DNA of 64,000 nucleotides from Hoplostethus atlanticus. Lineage: Eukaryota; Chordata; Actinopteri; Trachichthyiformes; Trachichthyidae. The DNA is taken from positions 682,001-746,000 of the forward strand of contig JAXDDX010000120.1 of the NCBI GenBank assembly GCA_034670405.1. The letters are read 5' to 3'. The position numbers were made by a program, and so were the translations under genes. The notes under the pieces are model-generated. The model did not search any database. It saw only the letters and a program-made list of their open reading frames with translations, and was not told where the DNA came from. Positions 32,599-45,300 of this stretch are shown in pieces. How positions within the stretch are numbered: the stretch's first letter is position 1; each line of letters opens with the position of its first letter.

Positions 32599-35470
32599 CT
32601 TTCTGCATGCAGAGGGAATCCCTGGTGCAAGCTCATTACTGCAGGAGCCCCCACCCAGTCTCTTTCCCCTATCATCATCCATCCATTTAACCATCCACTC
32701 ATTTTCTCTTCCTTTCTCTCTTTTATCCTTCCCTTCTTCCTTGAATGTGTGTAGCAGAAGTTAGCAGCACATCAATATATGGAAATAGGCTGACAAGGGA
32801 GTCAATTAAAGTGTTTCAGTCTTTCATTTAGACCCTTTTCATGCAGGAATGGAGAAAGAGAAACAGAGAAAGAGAAAGGGAACGCTTAGCACACCGAGAA
32901 TAGAAATAGAGTCATATACTGCTAGAAAGACAAACTGAGGACAAAGCAGAGATTCATAGAAAGAGGCAGAGAGAGAGTAAAAAAGCTAGAGATGGAAAAG
33001 GAGAATGTTAAGTGCATACTAAGATATTTTGGCTTTGTTCTTGCTGCCACACAAAAAACAATACCTCAATTGTGGTGGAAAACACAGAATTAGGAATGTC
33101 AAGCAATACTGTGACATTTTGAATTTACTTGGTTATTTTTCTTTTGTGACACAATATTCATAGTCACACTATGCTACCAAGCCTTTTTTAAGGAAGCTGC
33201 AAGCAAACTAGAAAGTAGAAAACAGCTGCAACAGGGCAATAAAACCACCAAAGGACAATGGAGCTCAAGAGCAAAAGACAAACCTCTTACACAACATATT
33301 GACTTTCTGCTGGCAGAACCTCTTTGCCTCTAAACAAAGTAATGCAGATCCCCATCAATCATATTATTTACCCTTGGTACATCTCATGTACATCAAATGA
33401 AATGGTCTGAGTGTAAACCAAGCTAGAACTCAAATACTATTTTCACACTGAACTCAAAAGCTCTCTGTACGCTCTCCTCCTGCAATTAATTTAACATTAA
33501 GACTACATTTTTATGCCTTTTTTAGGCACTTGCTGAATCTTACTTTTGGAAACACTTACAATATAATCATCAGACAAATTGATAAAGTCAATTTAATATC
33601 ATGTCATTAACGAAACAGTTGCATAAGGCAGTAAGTTTATATGTACTCTTTTGAGGAGGCAGTCAACAGGAATATGCTGTGCTGTGTTCATTATGGGGGT
33701 GGGGGGGCTCTGAGAGAGAGAGAGAGGATTTCATTAGCCCCCTCAAAGGGATACAGTCATTTATAATTAAATGGTTGGGTCGTTTAATAATACATGGCCA
33801 GCAATGAATGTTTTACAGTGACATGGTGCAGGAGATGGGCCAGACAAAATGCACAGACAGACGGCAACAAAACGAATCAGTGATAGAGAAAAAAAGTTGG
33901 AGAGGATGAGAGAGGAGCAGAGGAAAGAGCAGAGATCAAACGTAATGAGGTGGGGAGATGAAGGGAATGAAAGGAGATGGAGGGAGGATTAAGAGAGATG
34001 TGTATGACACTCGCATGCAACACTTATGCTTAAAACATTCAACATACTTGCATGAAATCGCATATGAAAAATTTATTTTTCCATATAATGTTACTTGGTT
34101 CATATTCAACAATTTGACTGGGAAATACCAGTGCTCATTTTGCTTCAACATTAAGTACTTGCACCCTGAAAGCCGCTTGCTTTCATCAACTTGCTTCTAC
34201 TGTCACTTTCATGGATGTCACCTGGCTATGCAACTCTAGGTGACAGCACTGTTCTTGTTGTTGCATGCTGAGGAACATTTGCCTTGTTCCATGGTTTCAA
34301 ACCATGGAATACTTGGTTGAATCATTGAATACTTAATTCAAGTTGAATTAAGTATTCAATGATTTTAGTGCCGTTAATATATTTATCACTTGCAACAGAA
34401 TGTGCCAAACACTTTAAGAGTGTGCCAAACTTTCTGCAACACCTACGCTTCATCTACTGGTTAAAAATGCACTTAGGCTCAGTGAAAGCATATGGAAAGT
34501 CCACAGAATGCATTTTAGTCATTTTGGAACATTTGGCGCCCATACACATTTCGTGGACAAAATCAAACAAGGTGTTTTTGGATTTTGTGTGACGAAAATG
34601 AATTTCGTGGCACGAAAACCAGTCTGTGGATGAAATGCGGTAACATTGGTGCCCCATACTTGCCTGGATGTCACCCTGTTTTCTTAGGCTGCGTTCAAAA
34701 TGGATCACACCATCACGCCACTATAATCTGGATGGGCAACATTTGTATGTGCACTATTGCCCCATCCCATTCAATCTCTCTCTCTCTCTCTCTGCTATGC
34801 AATCTCAGTAAATGACTGTGCTTGGTGTATGCTATGGTACACTGGGCGTGGAGAGAATTGCATTAGTCCTGGAGATAGAGAGCATGAAGTGTACACTAGC
34901 TGCTTGATAACTGAGCTATTGTTCTGTGTTTTGCAAATTGCCTTGTCTTCATACCATGGCTAAAGAAAACCCACGCACACATGTTTGCTTTCTCTTTATC
35001 TATGACACCCAACTACACACACACACACACAAACACGTTGATATTGCTGTACTTGTGAGGGTATTCACTTAATTTACATTCATTCCCTGACTTGTAATCC
35101 TCACCCTCACCATTCACCATAACCATTAAATTCCTTACCCCTATAGTAAACAATTTATCTTGTAAGCACATCAAAGTATTGTTATATCTGTTCTATGTGG
35201 TGCTTGTGTCTTTAATCTGTGTGTGTGTGTTAAAAAGAGAGAAAGAGAAGCATGGGTCCAGTAATGACTGCAGACCAACACTCTGCACTATAACATCATC
35301 AGACACATTTCAGAATAAAGTTCACTTCATAAACATAAAATATCCCTTATATGATACTGCAACCATACTGCAAGTGGAGGAATTACCTCACATACATTCT
35401 CATTGTAAATATGTAGCAGCTTTCACATTTTTTTTTAATAAAAAAAATACTTTATATCTTCTCTCTCATC

Positions 35471-35765
35471 TAGGGCTGGGTATCTTTAGGAATTTATAAA
35501 TTCCAATGCCATTTTTGATTCTCCTTACTGATTTGATTACTTATCGATTCCCTTATCAATTTCTATTTGATAATTTGTTAGAGGCTAAAGACTACATATG
35601 GCTTTATTGCGGTACCCTAACATGGAAATACATAATTGTTCTTGCATAATTGTGCAAACTGGCATCGGTAACAGATATCGATAATACAGGAGCTTACCGA
35701 TTCCTAGGAATTTGGCAATTTGGAACTGAGACTAATTTGGAACCGGTTCTCAATACCCAGCCCTA
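35471..35765. mobile_element. hAT-type MITE (TAGGGCTGGGTA ends)
   Basis: The left end TAGGGCTGGGTAT pairs with the right end ATACCCAGCCCTA. Subterminal AATTCC/GGAATT motifs are also inverted. The flanks CTCTCATC and CTCTTCCA share only the first four bases, so the 8-bp TSD is decayed. Confidence 0.6.
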
Positions 35766-37892
35766 CTCTTCCATTGGTATCCTTTGGGGTAAAACGAGAC
35801 TGGTTGGCAAAGATGTGTGCAGTTTATTGACATCGCTTTAAATTATTTCTGGGTATTGAAGTCCTCAAAATCCTAACAGTTAGTTCACTCTGCAATTTAA
35901 GGCCAACATGTGAAGATTGAAAAGTGTAGTTTTACCTTTTATTTTCCATGATGTATGAGTTGTTGAAACTATAAACACTTTGTTGTGTCAACATATACTG
36001 TATGTACCGGTTGTTAAAAAAAACACTTGGGAAAGGACGGGGGCTCATTCCTGCACCTAAAACCTTTAGGATATGGTTTTGCCCTTTTTCAAGTCAGGTG
36101 TCTTTTATTGTGGATATGCTGTGCTTTTAAATGAAGATAATGGTGAACAAATATCTTGATTAAAAGAAAGGATTAATGAATACATTATAGCACTAGACAT
36201 GAGTGGCATGGTGAAGAGGCAAGACTCTTGACAGATCATTTGATTAGTCAACAAAACACCATTACTGGACCCTGCCGTAAATGATATCCTCAAAATTAAA
36301 ATCGTACAGGTAATATCACCTTCCGCACTCCTGTTCTACATACAGCTGTGGACTAATGGACTAATAATGTTTGTTTCAGGAATAAAAATGATAATATTAG
36401 CTGCAAGTGTGTTGCTGTATAAGAGAATGACACACTCTTGGGGGAGAAGTGGGGACTGATAACAACTTATATGCACACGCACGCAGGCACGCACACCCAC
36501 TCCCCCTAGGCAAAATAAAATGTCTAGAGATTGTACCACTTTATCAATTTGTCTTCTCAAATGAGGACATGGTTCATCCAAATATACTGTCAAATACAAT
36601 ACTAGCAGCATATTCATTCAAAATTGATCATGGATACAGCATTTATGAACGATTGGAAACGGCAAGTAATAACCTTTGGGCTCCATTAGAACTGTTTGCA
36701 TATTCTACTATATTTGCAGTATTTCTCTTCCTAAATGATTAATACATTTATATTTACATACTATACTATATGTCACTGAAGATGCTGTTTGACCAGGGCT
36801 GAAATGTTTCTATTAAAAACTAATAAGATGATTCATCGGTGTATGAATTTACTAGTTTGCTACTAAGTGGTCAAACAGCATCATGTAGGCTATATTTCAA
36901 AAACAGATGCTGAACAGATAAGGCAGAAAAGTAGGAAAGTTGTCAAGGAAACAAGGACAGAAGAAATAGGCATAGGCTGTAAGGACACACCCACTGTAAA
37001 ATAGTCATTACGTTCATCTTTAATTTGACCACAGCAAGCTGAATGAGCACAAGTTCTCCTTTATAGCCACCTAGGGAAGCATATTAACTGATAGATGCAA
37101 GGTCACAAGCTAAATTGGAAACACTTTGGTAGCCATGATGATATTGGCACTGTCAGAAACCACAGGGCAGTAATGCAACCTTAATATTGCAAAAGCACTT
37201 CCATATTCCCCCACATGGCAGACCTGATGCATATGCTGTCTTAAAGATGAAGACAGCCTCGGATGATTTGCGACCAAAGAGAGATTCAGCTCCAGCACTG
37301 TTTGAGTCAATAAAGTGGAGATTTTCGCAATTGTTGATCTCCAAATCCTGTGCTCTGTTTGCCATTACCTGTGGCTAGAAATTTGGTTTGAAGGTAGAAT
37401 ATTTCTCTAAGAGAGGCATTTAAGCTTGATTTCATGGAGGTGTGTGTGTTGTGATGGAGAGCTGTTCCCAGTGTGGTCATTGACTGCAGCCTGGGATGAA
37501 ATGCTGACTGGCAGCCATAACTCCACAACCAGCAGGCCATAATTCACCGCCCCCAAGCAAATAGCACAAATGATGGAGCCGTGATGCTGGTGGTGGCGGG
37601 GGAGGAGGTGGTGCGTCAATCTGGTACAGTTTAGGCAGCTGAAATGACAGAAACACGGAAGCAACTGAGGGGATACAAATAGAAGGAAATGGTTAGTGAT
37701 TGGTTTCTGGAGAGGGAGGAAGGGGAGGAGAAAGGAGCGTGGGCTACGGTGATTGGACGATGTAGAGTTGGGGGGCGTGCTTGTACCTGCTGACCTTGTA
37801 CCTAAGCTTCATTTAAAGTTAAGTGTTTTCTTTGTGTGTCTTTACACTGTTAGAAGTACATTTTTAACTAACTCTAAACTTGTTATGAATCC

Positions 37893-38142
37893 ACCTAGGT
37901 GGCATTTTCAATCCAGATGGCTACAGGATAGAACATTTATAGAATTTGTAGGAACACATATTGACCTCTATTTTAATACGAATACTAATGAGACCTCTCC
38001 AACTATACGCTGGGAGGCGTTTAGTTGCTGGGAGGCGTTTAGTTGGGAGGCGTTTAGTTGCATGATTATTAGCTATACTAGCTCACAGAGATAGGCATTT
38101 AAATCAAAATTAATTTCACTGGCGGGTCGCATTAAAGATCTG
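37893..38142 (+). pseudogene. L1 ORF2 fragment, upstream part
   Basis: The plus strand encodes WHFQSRWLQDRTFIEF, NTNETSPTIRWEAF and IISYT, the linker of fish L1 ORF2 between endonuclease and reverse transcriptase. The segment WEAFS is locally tandem-repeated. The frame continues across the Harbinger insertion into 41545 as KDL-ENK, so the two parts were once contiguous. Confidence 0.65.
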
Positions 38143-38548
38143 GGGCCTCATTACAGAAACTTCCTAAGTCTGAAATCCTATCTTATCTCAGTTTAGGATG
38201 ACATTTAGGATTTTGGGTATTACAGAAACATGTTTCCTAACTGCATTTAGGAAAAAATCCTATCTTATCTTAGGATAGGAATTTAGCTATTACAGAACCG
38301 TCCTAACTGAAGAATTTCCTAAGTTAGGAATCCTAAGTTAGGATGGCATAGACCCTGTCCTAAATTCAAAATAACCGCCAAAAATGGCAGCACCATTGTT
38401 GTTAGGTCTGTATGGCAATGAAGATGGGGAACATGAACACCGAAATATTATGATTGAAAGGCTACTCAAACCGCATGATGACGTTTTAAATTTCCCGGAC
38501 CATGTATTAATGGGTATATATTGACTGCCAAGACGATTAATATGGAAT

Positions 38549-39909
38549 TTGATCGACATGCTACGTCCGGCTCTGGAGAGGCCTACAAGGAGGCATGGGG
38601 CTCTGCCAGTGGTCGTACAGATCACAAATGCACTTTGTTTTTTTGCTAAGGGTGACTTCCAGACTGAGATTGCAGATCTGTCTTTAACATCACAGCCTTG
38701 CGTCTCACGCAACCTCACAGAGGTCACCCAAGCTATCTGTACTCTGGCGCCGCAATATATACGTTTCCCACAAGGAGAAGAGGTTCTACAAATTAAGAGT
38801 TTTTCAGACAGAGCGGGATGCCGGGGGTAATTGGGCTTGTTGATGGTTCGCTCTTTCCGATTAAAGCACCGAGTGGACCTGATGAGCCAGCTCTTGTTAG
38901 CCGTAAAGGCTTTCATGCCATTAATGTGCAGGCCATCGGGGACCAAAACATGGTAATACGGCATTTGGTGGCAAAGTGGCCTGGATCTACCCATGATTCG
39001 TTCGTCTTCAACACCAGGTAGGTCCTATAGACCCTAATAGGAAATATTGCTTAACCTACTTAGATAGCATCATGACATTCTTAGGACACAGCATAGGCTG
39101 CATGCACTCAAGTCTTTACTTGCAGAGCCAGACTAATGCTTTGTGTGTTATCCTGTTTACAGTGACATCAACACTTACCTAAGTCAGGGTAGGGCAAGTG
39201 GCTGGCTTTTGGGGGATTCAGGATACCCTCTGAAACCCTATCTGATGACACCAGTCAGTAATGAGCAAACAGAGGCAGAGAGGAAATATAATGTGGCTCA
39301 TAAGTGCCGTAGCAGACAGGAGAGGCTGTATGGCATCTGGAAAGGAAGGTGAGGCAAATACTGCTGACACATCGCTACTTGTGGTGTAGTCTTAATTGTA
39401 GAAGAGGGGACTTCTGAGGTGTGCATACTGCCTCTAAAGAAGAGGATATAGTGCCCTATACATTTCAATAGTGATTAAGCTAATAAGTCAGTATAAGGCC
39501 CAGAAAAAAAAGAGTATACTCTTTATACCCAGTATACCCCCAAGATTACACAAATAATTTCTGATAAAACATGCCCTGAAAGTATTGCAATGATGATGAT
39601 ACTAATAATACTTACAATACTACTAACCCTACTACTATTACTACTACGAATAAAAATAATAATAATAATTCTTGTTATTGTAGATGGAGATGCCATGATA
39701 TGAGCGGTGGATATCTGCAGTATGCCCCAGAGAAGGTGGTGATGTTCATAAAAGCCACTGCAGTGTTGCACAATATTTGCAGGATGGAAAATGTTCCAGA
39801 CCCAGATAACATCCCTGCCCTGGTTGAAGATGAGGAGGAAGGCAATGATGGTGCACAGACTGGCAGGAACACCAGAAACAACTTAATAGAAACATATTTC
39901 ACTAGATAA
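38549..39909 (+). pseudogene. HARBI1-like DDE transposase (one frameshift)
   Basis: Exons at 38549-39017, 39163-39348 and 39684-39909 join in phase with GT/AG borders. The N-terminal part (RPTRRHGALPVVVQITNAL, then SQPCVSRNL) is the helical region of the family. The catalytic part has GLVDGSLFPIKAP (first D), WPGSTHDSFVF (second D) and QERLYGIW (probable E), then [11 protein letters not shown] before it and VLHNICRM near the end. A one-base shift between 38815 and 38825, just before MPGVIGLVDG, breaks the protein. A further exon may start at 38383 (MAAPLLLGLYGNEDG). The transposase cuts and joins element ends together with the Myb-like partner. Confidence 0.75.
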
Positions 39910-40062
39910 TTAACTAGTAAATTAGACTAGAAAATTGGACAGACAATGAACTTTCATTTGATGTAAAACATTTAATTCAGGAAGAATAAATACATATATT
40001 AATTAACCAATACAATACAATGTCTACAACAAAATATATTCTTATTTTTCATCTTTTTAATC

Positions 40063-40277
40063 CTACACTTCAAATAAATCAAAATTGCCATGCCCTCTAG
40101 TGTCCTGTCTTTTACAATGTTCCTTCATGAATTCAAATTTCGCCCTGTCCAATTTCAACCTTTCCTTTTCTATTGCCAGTTGTTCTATCATCAGCTGCAC
40201 TTTCTCCCTCTTCAAGTGGAGGAGCTCCTCCTGGGCAGTCTTATTGTGCGGCTCTTGGGTAGTCCTCTTCTTTTTGG
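40063..40277 (-). other. Coiled-coil last exon of the Myb-like gene
   Basis: About 70 residues rich in Lys, Glu and Leu with heptad spacing (EELLHLKREKVQLM, IEKERLKLDRAKFEF). It starts after a minus-strand AG acceptor. Confidence 0.5.
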
Positions 40278-41153
40278 CTATAGAGAAGAGAAAAAAGCAA
40301 CATTAGGCTATGGGGGGTAGACCTAGGCTATATTAAACATTATTATCATTGTGCAGTAGCCTACAGAGCCAATCAAATGCAGTTAGGAGCAGATAGCCTA
40401 CACCTAACACACTGAACAACACGTTGTCAAACAATATAAAGTTAGTTATTATTGTGAAAACCAACTTACCAGGTGATGGAAGTTTTATTTGTGGTGGTGG
40501 CAATGTCCCATCATCCTCACAGGCCACCAGCGGATGACCTCAGGCTTAGTTGACGCCGGCAAAGTTGGCTCTGGCAGTCCGACCTCTGAGCCATTGGAGA
40601 TCCCTTGTGATACATAAGTTACATACTATAAGTTACAATTCACAGCTAGCTACATTGTTTTCGGTTGTTAGCTAGCTACAATGTATCAACAATAGACATC
40701 CATTCACCTCAGCTAGCTATGCTAGCAGCTTTATCAGGCTAACGTTTGTTAGCTAGCTGCAGTAACCTAGCTAACGTGAATTTCCATGTTAACTTACCTT
40801 CCGTGTAGACCTTTCCCATCACGGCAAGGATCCTTTCTTCCTGGGCAGTCAGTGGCTTCACCTTTGGTTGCCCTCCGCCTGTCTTCCCGTGGTCCTTTTT
40901 TAATAAAGCGCCTCTCTTCTTGGCTTCGCTGGCGATGGTGGACCACTTTTTTTTTTACTGCGTCCGCAGTCCCCAAAACTCTGCATACTGACGTGACGGC
41001 ATCCGCCACTTCTTGCCACTTAAAATTTTTGTCCTGGGCCGATAATTGTGATGAAAACTTTACAAAAAGGTGGGGTTTCCTCTCCTCCACCGACACGATT
41101 AATGCCTCCGACTCATCTATATTAAAATTGAACGCCCGTCTTTTCTTGTCCAT
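40063..41153 (-). pseudogene. Myb/SANT-like DNA-binding protein of the Harbinger element
   Basis: Exon 1 (41153-40798) encodes RRAFNFNIDESEALIVSV, LFVKFSSQLSAQDKNFKW and VADAVTSV, the three-helix Myb/SANT-like fold in which aromatic residues hold the core. A basic tail follows. The last exon (about 40277-40063) encodes AKKKRTTQEPHNKTAQEELL and a Lys/Glu-rich coiled coil ending at a TAG. The middle exon (about 40603-40470) reads well only over two frames, so one indel is likely. In Harbinger elements this protein binds the ends and brings the transposase to them. The gene converges on the transposase, with stops 153 bp apart. Confidence 0.65.
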
Positions 41154-41544
41154 TATAATCTTCTAATCTATTCTAATCTTCACTGAGCCAGTGACAGTTG
41201 AAGTGAGACAGCCGTTAATATTAATATATTAATATAATATTAATATTATAATATTAATGTTAATATCCATATTCAATATACATTCTAATCAAGGACACAG
41301 GCAGTCTTGTGTACATTCTAAACATAGATACAGGCATTACAGGACGAGTGCCGATTGAAGAATCGAGTTTACAGTTCTAGTTAGGATTTCTTAAATTAAG
41401 ATAAGATATGAGGTCTGAGATAGGATAGGACACAGCCATGCGTTTAGGAATTGCTTCTGTAATAGGAAGATAGGATTTTTCCTATCTTTGAAACTTAAGT
41501 TAAGATAGGACAAGCAGTTAGGAAATTCTTCTGTAATGAGGCCC

Positions 41545-41870
41545 CTGGAAAACAAGGTTCCTCCCCAAGATTCCACAGAATTACAAGCAGAACTTTTGGT
41601 GAGATTAAAACAAAGTTACTATGATCAGGGAGAAAAGGCAGGTAAAATATTGGCTTGGCGTATGACAAAACTATAATCTGAAAGAGTTATTAATGCCATT
41701 CAAATTTAAGGTAAAATAATGACCCCTCAGAAATAAATAGTGCTTTTAGAATGTTTTATGAAAAACTTTATACATCCGAACACAAAGATTCAGGCCAAGA
41801 GGAAAAATGTCTAAGCTCCTTAGATTTCCCCACTATCTCAGCAGATTCAAAAGAAAAACTAGACAATATT
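41545..41870 (+). pseudogene. L1 ORF2 fragment, downstream part
   Basis: It continues the L1 linker after the Harbinger element: LENKVPPQ, RLKQSYYDQGEKAGKILAWR, then DPSEINSAFRMFYEKLYTSE and FPTISADSKEKLD. Stops (taa near 41681) and a frame change near 41715 show decay. L1 homology ends before the reverse transcriptase core, where the 30690-type repeat begins at about 41870. From 41713 onward this sequence is part of array unit 1. Confidence 0.7.
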
Positions 41871-42147
41871 GTAAGAGCCTTGACAGGCTCAGATTGGTAT
41901 TCAAAGTGTCTGACAACATTATGGAAAGGATCCCTACAGAGATAGACCTTTGTTTAACCCGAAACCTTTGTTTAACCTCTTCCTGCAACAACTCACCTCT
42001 CGCAAGATTTCAGAGCGAGACTTCTTCTTGAGCGAGACTTCTGTTTCTGGTTAAAGATGGTGCGCAAGGATATATTCCTTCGCTATTGCTGGGTCTACGA
42101 ATTACTTCTGCAGTCCAGCGGGAGTGGTGATTTTTTAAAATTGCCGG

Positions 42148-42411
42148 TTAAAGGATGCCAAACTTCGTGTTCCGACACCGGTGTAACAGCCCTCTCACCT
42201 CAGTGAAGGCTGCCCTGTTCTTCATCACCAAGGCTGTGTAGTCCGAGTGGATTCGAATCCTCTGGCCGTTGTGAAGAATGGCGCGTGATGCCTTTTGCAG
42301 CACTTCAACTTTTTGCTGGAAATAGTGGAATCTGACGATCGTGGGTCTGGGTGGCTCACTGTCTCTCGGCTCTGGCTGGATGCTTCTGTGTGCCCGGTCG
42401 AGTGTGGGCGC
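42148..42411 (-). pseudogene. L1 ORF1p C-terminal fragment (unit 1; repeated in every unit)
   Basis: The minus strand reads PTLDRAHRSIQPEP, PTIVRFHYFQQKVEVLQKAS, GQRIRIHSDYTALVMKNRAA and LLHRCRNTKFGIL before TAA. This is the RNA-binding/C-terminal part of fish L1 ORF1 protein, where R-A-H-R and PRPTIVRFHYF are landmarks. It is opposite in strand to the L1 ORF2 piece of the same unit, so a single normal L1 copy cannot explain both. Equivalent copies start near 43960, 45728, 47520 and 49306. Confidence 0.7.
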
Positions 42412-42714
42412 CTAATTCAGACCTAGACCTAACTAAACAATAAGCAACAAAACTTCAATATACACATAAAAAAGAAAATAATAATAAAAATAATAAGGAT
42501 TACAAACAAAACACATGCTCACAAAAAAAGTAAGATAAAATAAAGATTAAATAAACATTAATAGCCATTAATACACCTGCAGGGATGCACAACTAGCATA
42601 TTGCCTAAGGCTACATTCACACTGCAGCCCAGATCTGATTTTCCTCATATCCGAGTCATATGAACACAGCCCAACAAAACAGACTTCAGCACCACAGCAC
42701 TTCACCCAATTTCC

Positions 42715-42985
42715 TTTACAGTATTTTACGATCACTAACAAGCATTTAGCTATACTTAAGATACTTTTTCTAAACTCCTAACACAGCAATACACCTACAT
42801 CACACAATTAGCCAAATAGTTAATTTTCTGCTCAAAACCACATTTTGTTAATTAAATACTAACTTTACATTTCAAAATGCTAAAAAACGTTGTCTACATA
42901 CACTAACTCTATCAAAACACGGCAAACCCGACTCAAAATCTAATCATTCTTTCAAAATACTAACAGTTGATGGCATTACAAAAAC
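42715..42985. mobile_element. TA-transposon fragment (unit 1; repeated in every unit)
   Basis: ACAGTATTTTACGATCACTAAC at its left edge mirrors the terminus of the elements at 1-1720 and 54956-56458. The following ~200 bp (CACACAATTAGCCAAATAG, CTCAAAACCACATTTTG) is the inverse complement of 1540-1700. It is a partial, diverged member of that family. Confidence 0.6.
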
Positions 42986-43136
42986 TGCATTACTTTTCAT
43001 GTTTAGTTCTACCTGCATACAATAGACAATATGAAATCCATGTGTGGTTGGGCAGTTGGCTGGAGGCGGGGGGCGGAGTCGGGCCGGCAGGCGGGTTCAC
43101 CCTGCCCCGACACCGGCTGCAACCCATCGGGACTGA

Positions 43137-43525
<389 letters not shown>

Positions 43526-43527
<2 letters not shown>

Positions 43528-45037
43528 AATAACGACCCCTCAGAAATAAATAATGCTTTTAGAATGTTTTATGAAAAACTTTATACATCCGAACACAAAG
43601 ATTCAGGCCAAGAGGAAAAATTTCTAAGCTCCTTAGATTTCCCCACTATCTCAGCAGATTCAAAAGAAAAACTAGACAATATTGTAAGAGCCTTGACAGG
43701 CTCAGATTGGTATTCAAAGTGTCTGACAACATTATGGAAAGGATCCCTACAGAGATAGACCTTTGTTTAACCAGAAACCTTTGTTTAACCTCTTCCTGCA
43801 ACAACTCACCTCTCGCAAGATTTCAGAGCGAGACTTCTTCTTGAGCGAGACTTCTGTTTCTGGTTAAAGATGGTGCGCAAGGATATATTCCTTCGCTATT
43901 GCTGGGTCTACGAATTACTTCTGCAGTCCAGCGGGAGTGGTGATTTTTTTAAATTGCCGGTTAAAGGATGCCAAACTTCGTGTTCCGACACCGGTGTAAC
44001 AGCCCTCTCACCTCAGTGAAGGCTGCCCTGTTCTTCATCACCAAGGCTGTGTAGTCCGAGTGGATTCGAATCCTCTGGCCGTTGTGAAGAATGGCGCGTG
44101 ATGCCTTTTGCAGCACTTCAACTTTTTGCTGGAAATAGTGGAATCTGACGATCGTGGGTCTGGGTGGCTCACTGTCTCTCGGCTCTGGCTGGATGCTTCT
44201 GTGTGCCCGGTCGAGTGTGGGCGCCTAATTCAGACCTAGACCTAACTAAACAATAAGCAACAAAACTTCAATATACACATAAAAAAGAAAATAATAATAA
44301 AAAATAATAAGGATTACAAACAAAACACATGCTCACAAAAAAAGTAAGATAAAATAAAGATTAAATAAACATTAATAGCCATTAATACACCTGCAGGGAT
44401 GCACAACTAGCATATTGCCTAAGGCTACATTCACACTGCAGCCCAGATCTGATTTTCCTCATATCCGAGTCATATGAACACAGCCCAACAAAACAGACTT
44501 CAGCACCACAGCACTTCACCCAATTTCCTTTACAGTATTTTACGATCACTAACAAGCATTTAGCTATACTTAAGATACTTTTTCTAAACTCCTAACACAG
44601 CAATACACCTACATCACACAATTAGCCAAATAGTTAATTTTCTGCTCAAAACCACATTTTGTTAATTAAATACTAACTTTACATTTCAAAATGCTAAAAA
44701 ACGTTGTCTACATACACTAACTCTATCAAAACACGGCAAACCCGACTCAAAATCTAATCATTCTTTCAAAATACTAACAGTTGATGGCATTACAAAAACT
44801 GCATTACTTTTCATGTTTAGTTCTACCTGCATACAATAGACAATATGAAATCCATGTGTGGTTGGGCAGTTGGCTGGAGGCGGGGGGCGGAGTCGGGCCG
44901 GCAGGCGGGTTCACCCTGCCCCGACACCGGCTGCAACCCATCGGGACTGAGTGGGGACTAATATCTGTTGTGCGTGTGTGTTTCCCATGTCAGTGAGCCG
45001 GAACACGGAGGAGGCGCACCGCACGGGAGAGCGAGCG

Positions 45038-45093
<56 letters not shown>

Positions 45094-45293
45094 CGGCCCT
45101 TCGCCTATGCCCAGCAGCTGATGGACGCGGCCCGGCGGTGGCTGCAGCCGGAGGCCAACACGCGGGACGGCATGCTGGAGACAGTGGTCCTGGAGCAATT
45201 CCTGGGGGGGCTCCCGCCCCGCACGGCCACCTGGGTCCGCTGCCACCGGCCGGCCAGCCTGGCCGCCGCCGTCACCCTGGCAGAGGACCACCT
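43526..45293. repeat. Array unit 2 (1768 bp)
   Basis: It has the shortest (GA)n (about 45040-45091). It carries AAATAATGC where the others have AAATAGTGC. The GA length puts the SCAN-like region in frame with a different upstream ATG (44968) than in the other units. Confidence 0.9.
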
Positions 45294-45300
45294 AAAATAA
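44968..45300 (+). pseudogene. Gypsy gag SCAN-like fragment, unit 2
   Basis: Same domain as in unit 1, but entered from the ATG at 44968 because the shorter (GA)n alters phase. It ends at the junction TAA. Confidence 0.6.

Larger units (their letters stand above)
31800..37892. other. Long stretch of mostly unique non-coding DNA
   Basis: About 6 kb with no gene that can be supported. It contains a (CA)n run at 32562-32596, a GA-rich tract at 32850-33000, a (TC)n run near 34774-34793, an (AC)n run near 35013-35030 and the MITE at 35471-35765. Short open frames at 33958, 36449 and 37153 have no recognisable domain. A conserved enhancer or long intron cannot be excluded by eye. Confidence 0.4.
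38143..41544. mobile_element. PIF/Harbinger transposon with transposase and Myb-like genes
   Basis: A 3402-bp element with ends GGGCCTCATTACAGAA and the inverse, flanked by the 3-bp duplication CTG (38140-38142 and 41545-41547). Removing it restores a continuous L1 reading frame. Repeated CCTATCTTAT/ATAAGATAGG words fill both subterminal regions. Two convergent genes lie inside: a HARBI1-like transposase (+) and a Myb/SANT-like DNA-binding protein (-), the standard pair of autonomous Harbinger elements. Both carry frameshifts, so this copy is probably dead but recent. Confidence 0.85.

Noticed and set aside
34359..34592. Short frames in the 31.8-37.9 kb stretch as host exons
   Set aside because: No domain, no consistent splice structure and no codon-usage contrast visible by eye.
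37110..37540. Overlapping minus-strand frames (for example SSEAVFIFKTAYASG) resembling a transposase stretch
   Set aside because: The resemblance to hAT-type proteins is only a few residues and stops occur in all frames; not supportable.
41216..41280. AT-rich palindrome (TAATATTAATATTA) as a replication origin or fragile site
   Set aside because: Low-complexity sequence within the Harbinger element; no supporting evidence.
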